Origin: JAZDMK01 sp043800975
Lineage (GTDB): Bacteria > Bacteroidota > Bacteroidia > Bacteroidales > JAHJDW01
NCBI GenBank assembly: GCA_043800975.1
Contig: JAZDMK010000325.1
Coordinates: 1-64,000, forward strand
DNA length: 64,000 nucleotides
Reading direction: 5' to 3'
Shown here: in pieces, positions 1-7,778 of the stretch
How positions within the stretch are numbered: the first letter of the stretch is position 1
How the letters are laid out: each line of letters begins with the position of its first letter
The notes under the pieces: generated by a model
What the model was told of the DNA's origin: nothing
Database searches by the model: none
What the model saw: only the letters and a program-made list of their open reading frames with translations
Translations under genes and position numbers: made by a program

Positions 1-135
1 ATTGTGGCAAGACTGGGTGGATGGAAAGGATATGCATGCGAAAGCCCACCGGGAAATAAGACCTTCAAATGTGGCATTGATAGATTTGATGCGATGTTCG
101 ACGGATATCTCCTATATCAACAATTGTGTGCATAG
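1..135 (+). mobile_element. IS4-family transposase, C-terminal fragment (cut by window edge)
   Basis: Frame 1 is open from the first base to a TAG at 133-135, giving 44 residues. It starts IVARLGGWKGY, runs through SPPGNKTFKCGIDRF and ends YLLYQQLCA. The LGGWKGY...PPG.KT...G..R arrangement is the typical C-terminal end of IS4-type DDE transposases. The rest of the element lies to the left of the window. The right inverted repeat should fall between about 136 and 243, but I cannot identify it without the left end. The element sits directly upstream of an export-adaptor gene, so it may have separated that gene from its operon partner. Confidence 0.7.
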
Positions 136-243
136 ATGAGCCTTTTAAGGGGAGGTGGATTCATTGCTTGCAATGAAGACGGAGGGGTTAAACTAATCAC
201 TATTCATCAATATAATTTTCACACCACTAACTCTCGAGTAACA

Positions 244-1560
244 ATGAAAGCAGAAGATTTAAACAAAATTGAAATCCGCAGCGAAGAGCTGGATGAGATT
301 CTGGGGCATGCGCCCAACTGGATTCTCAGGCGCGGTATCGGCATTATCTTTTTGGTCATTGCACTTGTGTTTGTCGGGTGCTGGTTTATCCGATATCCGG
401 ATGTGCTTACATCAACCATTGTCGTTACAACCAACAATGCACCGGCGGCCATTTCAGCGCGCAGCAATGGAAAGATTGAATCATTGTTCGTCAGTGACAA
501 ACAAACGGTAGAAGCCGGAAAGCTGCTTGCCGTAATTGAGAATCCTGCAAAGCTGAATGATGTACTTGATCTGAAAAACAAATTAAATTCTTTTCATAAA
601 TGTCTGTATGGATTCGACAGTATTGAATGCATCAAAACAGAATGGCGCAACGATTATGTACTGGGCGATCTGCAGCAGGGCTTTGCCGGTTTTATGAAAT
701 CATTTCAGGATTATAGAACATTTGTAACGCTCAACTATCATCAAAAGAAAATGCAGTCGTTGCAAAAACAGCGTGCACGCTACCAGACCTACTACAATCG
801 GCTCACAGGGCAATCGGATTTAGCACAGAATGATCTTGACCTGATGCGAAAACAATACAATCGCGATTCAATGCTGCACAAACAAAATGTAATTGCTGAA
901 TCGGATTTTGAAAAATCGGAAAGTCAATTACTACAAAAAAGATTTTCATCGGAGAACAGCAAAACAACGCTGGCAAGCACGCTCATTCAGATGGGACAGA
1001 TTGAAGACCAGATGCTGGATATGCAGTTGCAGTACATCGATCAGAAAAAACAATTGCAGAGTTCTCTCATTCATTCGTATGAATTATTACAGGGGCAGGT
1101 TCAGCTTTGGGAAAAGAATTTTTTGCTGATATCCCCTATCGCAGGTAAAGTTTCTTTTAATAAATTCTGGAGTGTGAATCAGAATGTGCTGGCCGGAGAT
1201 ATTGTTGTCACCATTATTCCGCGTGAGCAGACCAGCGTGATCGGTCGTGTGAAACTTCCCGTTCAGGGCTCGGGCAAAGTGAAAGCAGGGCAACATGTAA
1301 ATATTAAATTTGCCGGTTTTCCTTACGTTGATTTCGGAATGGTGGAAGGAACCGTACGTTCCGTATCTATCATGCCGCAGGATAATAATTACACCGTTGA
1401 TATTTCTTTGCCACAAGGTCTGAAAACAAATTACAACATCACACTACCTTTTAGTCAGGAGATGCAGGGAACTGCAGAAATCATCACCGAGGACAAAAGA
1501 TTGCTTGAACGATTGTTTCAACCCATCTTATTTTTCTTAGATAAAAACGTGCATAATTAG
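244..1560 (+). CDS. HlyD-family membrane-fusion (adaptor) protein of a type I / bacteriocin-type exporter
   Basis: The 438-residue product is the periplasmic adaptor expected to connect an inner-membrane ABC exporter with a TolC-like channel. It has a short cytoplasmic N-terminus (MKAEDLNKIEIRSEELDEIL), one membrane segment at about residues 27-45, a biotinyl-lipoyl-like half (NGKIESLFVSDKQTV), a long coiled coil (about 110-290), and the second lipoyl half plus beta-barrel (SPIAGKVSFNKFW). An ATG at 136 is in frame, but its extra 36 residues run through the IS-derived end and have no membrane-protein character, so I chose 244. No ABC transporter is adjacent in the window; the partner may lie beyond the IS fragment on the left. 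The double-glycine peptide gene at 5712 is a plausible substrate, by inference only. Confidence 0.85.
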   Translation: MKAEDLNKIEIRSEELDEILGHAPNWILRRGIGIIFLVIALVFVGCWFIRYPDVLTSTIVVTTNNAPAAISARSNGKIESLFVSDKQTVEAGKLLAVIENPAKLNDVLDLKNKLNSFHKCLYGFDSIECIKTEWRNDYVLGDLQQGFAGFMKSFQDYRTFVTLNYHQKKMQSLQKQRARYQTYYNRLTGQSDLAQNDLDLMRKQYNRDSMLHKQNVIAESDFEKSESQLLQKRFSSENSKTTLASTLIQMGQIEDQMLDMQLQYIDQKKQLQSSLIHSYELLQGQVQLWEKNFLLISPIAGKVSFNKFWSVNQNVLAGDIVVTIIPREQTSVIGRVKLPVQGSGKVKAGQHVNIKFAGFPYVDFGMVEGTVRSVSIMPQDNNYTVDISLPQGLKTNYNITLPFSQEMQGTAEIITEDKRLLERLFQPILFFLDKNVHN

Positions 1561-1651
1561 AATTTTAGATAAGTCGAAAATTTTGAAGCGAAAAAAGTTA
1601 CATTTGCATTATTCAATTTCGAATAATGATAATTGTAGCTTTTGAAGCCCT

Positions 1652-2239
1652 ATGCATTACTCCAACGATGAGCTGATTTCAGGTATACTCAAAAGTGACG
1701 AAAAGATACTGAAAGAAATCTACCGGAAATTCTATCCGGCTGTTAAGCGGTTTATTTACAAAAACAGCGGTGTTGATAATGATGCACGCGATGTGTTTAA
1801 CGATGGGCTGATCATTCTTTTTAACAAGCTGCAATCGGGAACGATCGACCTACATTGTTCTCCCGGCACCTACCTCATTTCTGTCTGCAGCCTGATCTGG
1901 AGAAAAAAACTAACAAGACAGAAAAAAGCATTGATGGTGATGGAAACCTTTCTGTCGGATTCCGATGTGAACATGAAAGATGCCCATGAATTATTTGTTG
2001 ACAGCGAAAAACAAAAACTTTTTACAGATCATCTTATAAGGCTGGAGCAGCCCTGCCGGCAGATATTATCTCTTTTTTTTGATCGTGTTCCCATGAAAGA
2101 AATAGCCGTGCTGGTCGGTTTGCCGGATGAAAAATCGGCGAAGAGAAAAAAGTTTTCGTGTAAGGAAAATCTGCTGATCAGCATTCGTAACGACCCAAGA
2201 TATATTGAACTAATGGAAGAAAGTTTAACGGGCAAATAG
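1652..2239 (+). CDS. ECF-type RNA polymerase sigma factor
   Basis: This 195-residue protein has the sigma-70 region 2 pattern (YRKFYPAVKRFI, then DARDVFNDGLIILF at about 48-61) and a C-terminal region 4 helix-turn-helix (LEQPCRQILSLFFDRVPMKEIAVLVGL, split here for length as LEQPCRQILSLFF and VPMKEIAVLVGL). Its start (MHYSNDELISGIL) and its end (LISIRNDPRYIEL) closely parallel the second sigma factor at 6008, so the two are paralogues. The stop overlaps the 3' end of the convergent CHAT gene by 15 bp, so no anti-sigma gene follows directly. A TACATTTG at 1599-1606 matches the Bacteroidota -7 consensus and could be its promoter. Confidence 0.85.
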   Translation: MHYSNDELISGILKSDEKILKEIYRKFYPAVKRFIYKNSGVDNDARDVFNDGLIILFNKLQSGTIDLHCSPGTYLISVCSLIWRKKLTRQKKALMVMETFLSDSDVNMKDAHELFVDSEKQKLFTDHLIRLEQPCRQILSLFFDRVPMKEIAVLVGLPDEKSAKRKKFSCKENLLISIRNDPRYIELMEESLTGK

Positions 2240-5200
2240 TGTAAACACCTTTCTTCGGAAAGCAAACACCAGTGTAAATCCAAGAACGCCAGCACCAGTC
2301 AGATAGGGCCAGGATTCATTCGCTCCTGCATCTTTCGGTTCAGTTATGGCAGCTGTATTTCCAATATTCACATAACCTGCCCAGAAATAAGGATGTGCTT
2401 TTACAGGGTCAACATTGCGAATATAGTTTAGCTTCGCTTGCTGCAGCGCAAGATCTTTGGTCTCACCCTTCGAAAGATTACTGTAGAAATAATCCATCAG
2501 TTGTGCACTGGAATTATCTTCCACCGACCACAGCGTCATCACCACACTGCTGCATCCCGCATACAGGAAGGCACGCGCCACACTGAACACACCTTCGCCC
2601 CGTAGTATTTTTCCAAATCCCGTATTGCACGCACTCAGCACAACCATGCGTGCTTTCAGATCCATGTTCATGATTTCGGAGGCATTCAGCAATCCGTCTT
2701 CTGCTGTATCACCCGGCGCGAATACAAGTTTTGAGAACTGCGGATTTTCGTTATCCACCACTGCATGCATGGCAAGATGAAGCACATCGAAATCTTTTGA
2801 TTCTTTTTTAAACTGTTCTTCAGTTGCTTCACGGCCATCTACCTTCACAATGTCAAAATACTTTTCAATCTGATTGACTTCTTCGGCTGCAGCGGGCAGA
2901 TTTTGTAATCCGTTGCGCGTTGTATACGAACGGTATTTTGCATTGGTTGATGTAGCTGAAGATATGTAATCGGGTGCATATGCCAGCATTCGGTTTTCGG
3001 TTTGCGTAGTTGCGTTGTTGTGAAAAGGAGCCGATAACAATGTAGCCGAATACGAATAGCTCACAGGGTTTGATGCAATCACATAAGGCAGGTTGTTGAA
3101 ATCAACTTTCCCGATAGTTGGCAAACTTGTGAGCAGGGCTTCAAAGGGAATGTATCCCAGTTTGTCTTCCGGAATAAAAATGACACTCTTTCCTTCCAGT
3201 TCTTTTTTAACAGGCAGCAACAACTGATCGTACAGTTTCGATGCAGAACGAACATAAGCAGAATAATCATCCATCGAATAATCCGAAAAATCGTTGTCGG
3301 TCAGCGACGAGCGGAAATCGGCAATCAGCTTGTAAAAGTTGCTGTCGGTAGTATGCGAGATTACGTTTACCTGATCGTGTATAATTAAAAAAGTATACAT
3401 CATCGAATCCACCAATGCATATTCTACAATAGCAGTTTTCGGAGCCATCATTTTCTGAATATTTGCCAGAGAGGCTGTGTTGTTTTTGTATTTCAGGCGA
3501 ACGTATGCAGGTGAATACTTTTCCAGTTGCGACAGCAGTCGGCTGTGTTCCTGGCGGAATGCAAGCAAACGACTTTCATACCCACTTCGTTTTTTCGGGT
3601 CTGCTGATGGCTTTGCATCTTCTTCGTAAATCATATTCTCAAGAAGTCCGATATTCTGTTTTAGTGATTTTTCATACTGAATCATCTTAGGCGAAATGCC
3701 TGCACCGGCCAGTGATTCATCATCACGCAGGCTGCCCAGTAAAACCGATGATTTGTTTTTTTCTGAAAGACTGAATGCAGTCTCCAGGTACTTTTGATTT
3801 TTGGTTTCGTTAAACATTTTCACAGCAAGGCGCGTGGCTTTGTTGTATGTTTCACTTTCAGCATCAGCCAGCATCAGTTTACTTTCGCGGCTTGTATATC
3901 CAGTACGCAATGCCGCTACAAGCTGATCGGCCAGATCATAGCTTTGCAATGCTGCGTCATAATAGGCGTGTTGCTTATTCAGGGAAGTTTGTTTTTCGCC
4001 CGATTGGGTGAGCGCCTCTGCTTTGCTTTTAAGGATGGAAAGAAGTTGCATGGGAGCAATTGCCTGATCATTCTTTGGATTAGAAAATACATTCTTGTTT
4101 TCATATCCGCGCGAGATAGCACAAACAGCCTGTTGATAATAGTTTAATGCATCCTCCGTTTTACCTGAAGCCAGAGCCAGATCACCCTGCAGTTGAAAGG
4201 CCTCCGCAATCAAAGGATGTTTGTTGCCGAATTTTTTTGTTGCAATTTCTAATGCGAGAGAGGCATATTTATTTCCTTCTTCGTAACTTTTCAGATGCAG
4301 TGAGATGCGCGCGCGGGTGAGGTGGGCGCGAGCGAGGGAGGAATGATCGGCCCCTAGATATTGAGTAATATTCTTAACAGAAAGGTTGTAATACCCGATG
4401 GCTTTTGGGGGCTCGTTCAGTTTTAAATAGCATTCGGAAGCGAGGTTGTATGAGCTACCCAGAATTTGTTGATTTAATGGTTTTATTAATAAAATGCTTT
4501 TTTCAATCAAAGATGACGCTTTTGAATACTCTCCAATTCTGATGTATGTTTCAGCAATACTATTATAGTAAATTGAAATGTTAGTAACTTCACTGGCAGC
4601 ATTTCCTTGAATATGTTCTAATGCTTGATTGTAAAATAACAGGGCACTTTCATAATCACCACCAATAGAAGCCATAGAAGCTTTAGCGTAGTTCATACTA
4701 GATAAAAGGTAATCGTCTTTAATTTTAAACTTTTTGCTTAAGCTTTCTGATTGGTTAAAATATTTTTGTGATTCAAGAAATAATCCCTGATCTTTTTTAA
4801 TGTATCCAAAAGTCAGTAATGCCTGAGCGTATTCAGTTGTAAATTGATTCTCGTCCTTTTGATAAATGTTCAAACAAATATTTATACATGATTGAGCACT
4901 TTCAAAATCATTAATTCTAAGATAAACACGTGCAAGATTTTTTAAAACATAGGCGTATGATATTGGCTTTGTATTTTTACATAAACTGTAACATAGCAAG
5001 GTATTTTTGTATGCTTTTATGGATTTTAAATACTCTCCAATAACATGATAATTGTATGCTGTATAAAGGTATGGATTTGATAGGAGCGAATCATTTTGTT
5101 TTAATTCTTTACATATCTGCACATACTTTAATAAAAAATCATTTGATTTCTCGAATTGCCCTTTGCCACAATAATAATAACCCTTTGCCAGATTGATCCT

Positions 5201-5557
5201 GTTTTCAAGTTTTTTGTTTTCCGGCAACTGTTTGCACTCATTTTCAGCCCTGACTAAAAACTCGTTTGCAAGTGTATAGTTTTTTAAATAAACATTGTTT
5301 TCAGAAATTGAAATGAGCGCGTTTATGTATAACTCTTTTTCACCGGCAATCCTATATATCTCACAGGCTTTTTCTAAATAAATTCGACTACTGTCGATAT
5401 TAAACTGATTATAATACTCTTGTGCTTTTGTAAAGTATGATTTTGCACGAAAATCATATTGAAATTTATGAAAAGGAGAAGTCAGGACATTACTTCTGCC
5501 CGGCAAAGCAGCCGCCAATAGGAAGTAGAGGAGAATAATTTTTAAAACCTTTTTCAC
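2225..5557 (-). CDS. TPR-repeat protein with C-terminal CHAT protease domain and membrane tail
   Basis: The 1110-residue product starts with a signal peptide (ILLYFLLAAALPGRS), followed by tetratricopeptide-type helical repeats over roughly residues 25-480 and a helical linker. The CHAT (caspase HetF associated with TPRs) domain covers about 750-1060. The expected catalytic pair is visible: His about 931 in LHLAMHAVVDNE and Cys about 977 in VVLSACNTGFG. A hydrophobic segment near the C-terminus (VLGFTLVFAF, then RRK) suggests a membrane anchor, with the protease domain probably in the periplasm. CHAT proteins are cysteine proteases of clan CD used in signalling, cell death or peptide processing. 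Here the gene lies between two ECF sigma genes and points away from the GG-leader peptide at 5712, so a regulated proteolysis or peptide-maturation role is conceivable but unproven. Confidence 0.88.
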   Translation of the reverse strand: MKKVLKIILLYFLLAAALPGRSNVLTSPFHKFQYDFRAKSYFTKAQEYYNQFNIDSSRIYLEKACEIYRIAGEKELYINALISISENNVYLKNYTLANEFLVRAENECKQLPENKKLENRINLAKGYYYCGKGQFEKSNDFLLKYVQICKELKQNDSLLSNPYLYTAYNYHVIGEYLKSIKAYKNTLLCYSLCKNTKPISYAYVLKNLARVYLRINDFESAQSCINICLNIYQKDENQFTTEYAQALLTFGYIKKDQGLFLESQKYFNQSESLSKKFKIKDDYLLSSMNYAKASMASIGGDYESALLFYNQALEHIQGNAASEVTNISIYYNSIAETYIRIGEYSKASSLIEKSILLIKPLNQQILGSSYNLASECYLKLNEPPKAIGYYNLSVKNITQYLGADHSSLARAHLTRARISLHLKSYEEGNKYASLALEIATKKFGNKHPLIAEAFQLQGDLALASGKTEDALNYYQQAVCAISRGYENKNVFSNPKNDQAIAPMQLLSILKSKAEALTQSGEKQTSLNKQHAYYDAALQSYDLADQLVAALRTGYTSRESKLMLADAESETYNKATRLAVKMFNETKNQKYLETAFSLSEKNKSSVLLGSLRDDESLAGAGISPKMIQYEKSLKQNIGLLENMIYEEDAKPSADPKKRSGYESRLLAFRQEHSRLLSQLEKYSPAYVRLKYKNNTASLANIQKMMAPKTAIVEYALVDSMMYTFLIIHDQVNVISHTTDSNFYKLIADFRSSLTDNDFSDYSMDDYSAYVRSASKLYDQLLLPVKKELEGKSVIFIPEDKLGYIPFEALLTSLPTIGKVDFNNLPYVIASNPVSYSYSATLLSAPFHNNATTQTENRMLAYAPDYISSATSTNAKYRSYTTRNGLQNLPAAAEEVNQIEKYFDIVKVDGREATEEQFKKESKDFDVLHLAMHAVVDNENPQFSKLVFAPGDTAEDGLLNASEIMNMDLKARMVVLSACNTGFGKILRGEGVFSVARAFLYAGCSSVVMTLWSVEDNSSAQLMDYFYSNLSKGETKDLALQQAKLNYIRNVDPVKAHPYFWAGYVNIGNTAAITEPKDAGANESWPYLTGAGVLGFTLVFAFRRKVFTLFAR

Positions 5558-5624
5558 AGAAAACCTACTTGAAACTTCTTGTTAAGTGAATTTTAAGGTA
5601 AAAACAAACAAATTTATTAAAAAA

Positions 5625-5694
5625 GCGGAACCTTTTCAAACCTTGGGGCATTAATCTTTAAAAGCGAATGCCGAAAAGCTGAAAGAGTAGGCAA
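5625..5694 (+). promoter_or_regulatory. Tandem leader elements B1 (5625-5654) and A1 (5663-5694) before the GG-leader peptide
   Basis: Two short elements that recur elsewhere in the window lie back to back here. B1 has the pattern GCGGAACC...GGGGCATTAA, shared with 20747-20772 and 25814-25843. A1 is a divergent copy of the pattern CAGCGGAAGCCGAAAAGCTG...GTAGGC found at 15933, 17183, 21445 and 25166. In A1 the first stem is AGC/GCT and the second, crossing, stem is TGCC/GGCA, consistent with a small H-type pseudoknot. The element ends 17 bases before the ATG at 5712. The biochemical function is unknown. Confidence 0.5.
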
Positions 5695-5711
5695 TATTTA
5701 AACTGAACAAT

Positions 5712-5870
5712 ATGATTTACCTGAGAAAAAACAAAAAACAGAAAAAAAGCATTTCACAGAGCAGGTTTTATTCATTAAAGAAATCCGAGCTTAACAAAAT
5801 CAAAGGCGGTGATGGAGAAGAGCCCACACCTCCATTACCACCCCCTCCTCCTCCAAATCCAAAAGGCTGA
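5712..5870 (+). CDS. Small double-glycine leader peptide with proline-rich core (bacteriocin/RiPP-like precursor)
   Basis: This 52-residue gene begins MIYLRKNKKQKKS and has the Bacteroidota precursor-type leader FYSLKKSELNKIKGG, ending in a GG cleavage site at about residues 32-33. The remaining 19-residue core (DGEEPTPPLPPPPPPNPKG) is acidic and then nearly all proline. Leaders of this kind are normally cut by C39-type peptidase ABC exporters working with HlyD adaptors, and such an adaptor is present at 244-1560. No modification enzyme (lanthionine synthase, radical SAM) is seen nearby. The core has no Cys, and Thr at one position only, so lanthionine rings are unlikely. The gene carries its own leader elements and a strong hairpin downstream, so it looks like a separate transcription unit. 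Confidence 0.65.
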   Translation: MIYLRKNKKQKKSISQSRFYSLKKSELNKIKGGDGEEPTPPLPPPPPPNPKG

Positions 5871-5907
5871 AAAATATTTTTAATCAGCACAAGCCAATAC
5901 CAGCGCG

Positions 5908-5955
5908 ACATTCTGCCTCTTCATGAGGAGCGGAGAGGCAGGATGTTGAAATTAT
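5908..5955 (+). terminator. Terminator-like hairpin after the GG-leader peptide gene
   Basis: ACATTCTGCCTCT at 5908-5920 pairs with AGAGGCAGGATGT at 5934-5946 (13 pairs, one G-U). A weak T-rich stretch (attattttc) follows. It lies between the peptide gene and the second sigma gene and probably ends the peptide transcript. Confidence 0.6.
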
Positions 5956-6007
5956 TTTCATAAAAAACCTAACATTTTTTCGAGTTGTCGGATTAAGTAT
6001 TTGGAGA

Positions 6008-6571
6008 ATGGATTATAGCGACCGGGAAATATTAAATGGTATCGCAGCAGGCGATAGCCGTGTGATTAAATATTGCTATGCCGTTTTTGGTCCTAAAATC
6101 CGTAAATTCATTAAACAACGGGGAGGAGATGAAAGTGAGGCCGAGGATATTTTTCAGGAGGCCATGCTGATTCTCTGGGAGAAGAAAATGGAAAGCCTCA
6201 GTTGTTCATTCAGTTCTTTCCTGCACGCAATTTGTAAGTTCATACTCTATCGAAAAATTGAAAAGAATGCAAAAATGACCTATATTAGTGACATGGATTA
6301 TCTGGCGATGGATAATGATATCGAATTCCAAATAGAAAAAGCCGAAAAGCTATGGCTTATCGAAAAGCATATCAGCAAGCTGGGGCCGTCCTGCAGAGAA
6401 ATTCTGAACCTTTATAACAAAGGATGCAGTCAGTCGGATATCGTGGATAAGTTTAAGCAAAGCGACAGCTACCTCAGGTTCAAACGTTCTGATTGCAAAA
6501 AGAAATTAATTGAAAGCATTAAATCAGATCCCCAATATTTAGAAATCATAAATAACAAATCATATGAATAA
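6008..6571 (+). CDS. ECF-type RNA polymerase sigma factor (paralogue of the one at 1652)
   Basis: The 187-residue protein has sigma region 2 (YAVFGPKIRKFI, EAEDIFQEAMLILWEKK) and region 4 (LGPSCREILNLYNKGCSQSD). It shares the start pattern MDYSDREILNGI and the end pattern LIESIKSDPQYLEI with the sigma factor at 1652. Its stop codon overlaps the next gene by 8 bp, so the two are translationally coupled. In ECF systems the coupled downstream gene is usually the regulator, and here it carries one membrane segment and TPR repeats. Confidence 0.85.
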   Translation: MDYSDREILNGIAAGDSRVIKYCYAVFGPKIRKFIKQRGGDESEAEDIFQEAMLILWEKKMESLSCSFSSFLHAICKFILYRKIEKNAKMTYISDMDYLAMDNDIEFQIEKAEKLWLIEKHISKLGPSCREILNLYNKGCSQSDIVDKFKQSDSYLRFKRSDCKKKLIESIKSDPQYLEIINNKSYE

Positions 6572-7304
6572 AGCGGAACAAATTGAAAAGTATCTGGCCG
6601 GTGAGCTGACCGAACAGGAAAGCGCTCAACTATTACGTGAGGCTGAAGCAGATCCGGAACTGAAGCAGGAAATTGAATTACGCAAAACAGTAAACGACCA
6701 TCTGGATAATCGCGAACGAAGAATCTTTATGGATACGCTCAAGAAAACCGGATCGGAATATCATGCCGAGCGCCGCTCGAAACAAAAAATGATATGGCGG
6801 ATAGCCGCTTCTCTCCTGATTCTGCTGGCTATTGGTGTTACATTAATTTACACCCTGGGAACAACGCCAAAAGAAAATGTAGCGGATCTGTATAATAAAT
6901 ATTACCAAAGGCCGGAAGCACTTTCTGTCAATCGAAGCAACAGCACGACTGCCGATCAGCACTTGACTGACGGAATGGAACAATACAGTATACAGCGTTT
7001 TTCACAGGCTGAAAAAACTTTTCTCAGCATACTGAAAACCGATTCGCTGAATCAGACGGCATTGTTCTACACAGCCAGCAGCATGATGGAGCTGGGAAAT
7101 ACAACCGGTGCACTCACTTATTTTCAAAAGCTTGAAAAACTTCCTTCGGGAATTTATTCTGCACAGACATTCTGGTATGAAGGCTTGTGTCTGCTAAAAT
7201 CGGGTGATAACAAAGGTGCCCGGAAATGTTTCGAAAAAGCAGGCGAATTTTCACGTTACAAAAAAGATGCTTCAGAAATACTGAAGGAAATGGGTGACGA
7301 GTGA
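6564..7304 (+). CDS. Membrane-anchored TPR protein, probable ECF sigma regulator
   Basis: The 246-residue product begins with an acidic cytoplasmic helix typical of anti-sigma-like proteins (KAEQIEKYLAGELTEQESAQ, residues 3-22). One membrane segment lies at about 80-97 (IAASLLILLAIGVTLIYTL). The C-terminal half carries three TPR-like units (about 130-240, for example FSQAEKTFLSILKTDSLN and NTTGALTYFQKLEKLPSG). The topology puts the N-terminus in the cytoplasm, where it can touch the sigma factor, and the TPR half in the periplasm as a sensing or scaffold module. Overlap with the upstream sigma gene supports a functional pair. A direct anti-sigma activity is inferred. Confidence 0.75.
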   Translation: MNKAEQIEKYLAGELTEQESAQLLREAEADPELKQEIELRKTVNDHLDNRERRIFMDTLKKTGSEYHAERRSKQKMIWRIAASLLILLAIGVTLIYTLGTTPKENVADLYNKYYQRPEALSVNRSNSTTADQHLTDGMEQYSIQRFSQAEKTFLSILKTDSLNQTALFYTASSMMELGNTTGALTYFQKLEKLPSGIYSAQTFWYEGLCLLKSGDNKGARKCFEKAGEFSRYKKDASEILKEMGDE

Positions 7305-7504
7305 CGGGTGAGCCAGTTATCAGTAAACGGTAATCAGTGATCAGTTTTTTTACCACAGATAGCACAGATTTACACAGATAAGGGGCAGTGGCAGTTTCTG
7401 AAATTAAACAAGGATCGGCGAGGTGCGAAGTGAAATACTAAAGCAGTTACAGGTGACGAGTGACGGGTGAGCCAGTTATCAGTAAACGGTAATCAGTGAT
7501 CAGT
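7293..7504. repeat. 53-bp direct repeat in a gene-free stretch (7293-7345 and 7452-7504)
   Basis: The 53-bp sequence that begins ggtgacgagtgacgggtgag and ends taatcagtgatcagt occurs identically at 7293-7345 and 7452-7504, 159 bp apart. The first copy runs over the stop codon of the preceding TPR gene (TGA at 7302-7304). The 474-bp gap up to 7778 holds nothing else but AT-rich sequence and leader element C1. The repeat looks like the low-complexity intergenic repeats common in Bacteroidota. Confidence 0.85.
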
Positions 7505-7653
7505 ATTCAGTAATCCCTTGACATAGGCAAAAGTATTCAGTCCGACGAGGCGGATCAGTTATGGGACAAAGTGACCTTGTCCAAATCATTTTGGCCAATT
7601 TTAATTAATTACAGATAAGCACTTTAACAAATTTCTTTCATTTTTTTTGCTTT

Positions 7654-7690
7654 AGGGTAATAACATTTTGCCTTCGAATCTTATTAAGGC
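7654..7690 (+). promoter_or_regulatory. Leader element C1 upstream of the broken histidine kinase gene
   Basis: AGGGTAATAACATTTTGCC followed by a hairpin-like CTTATTAAGGC is the most divergent of three related elements (others at 15770-15809 and 20926-20968). All share GGGTAATAACATTTT and end in AAGGC. This copy lies 88 bp upstream of the kinase start. The function is unknown. Confidence 0.4.
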
Positions 7691-7778
7691 TTTTGTAAGG
7701 CGGGTTGATTTCAGTTTTACGGTTGAAACGGAATAAACCCTTAGTGCAAAAAAAGAATAAGGCCAAACAAAGTTTAAC

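Noticed and set aside
136..243. In-frame N-terminal extension of the HlyD gene from ATG 136
   Set aside because: It runs through IS-derived sequence directly after the transposase stop and has no protein character; the ATG at 244 gives the normal adaptor start.
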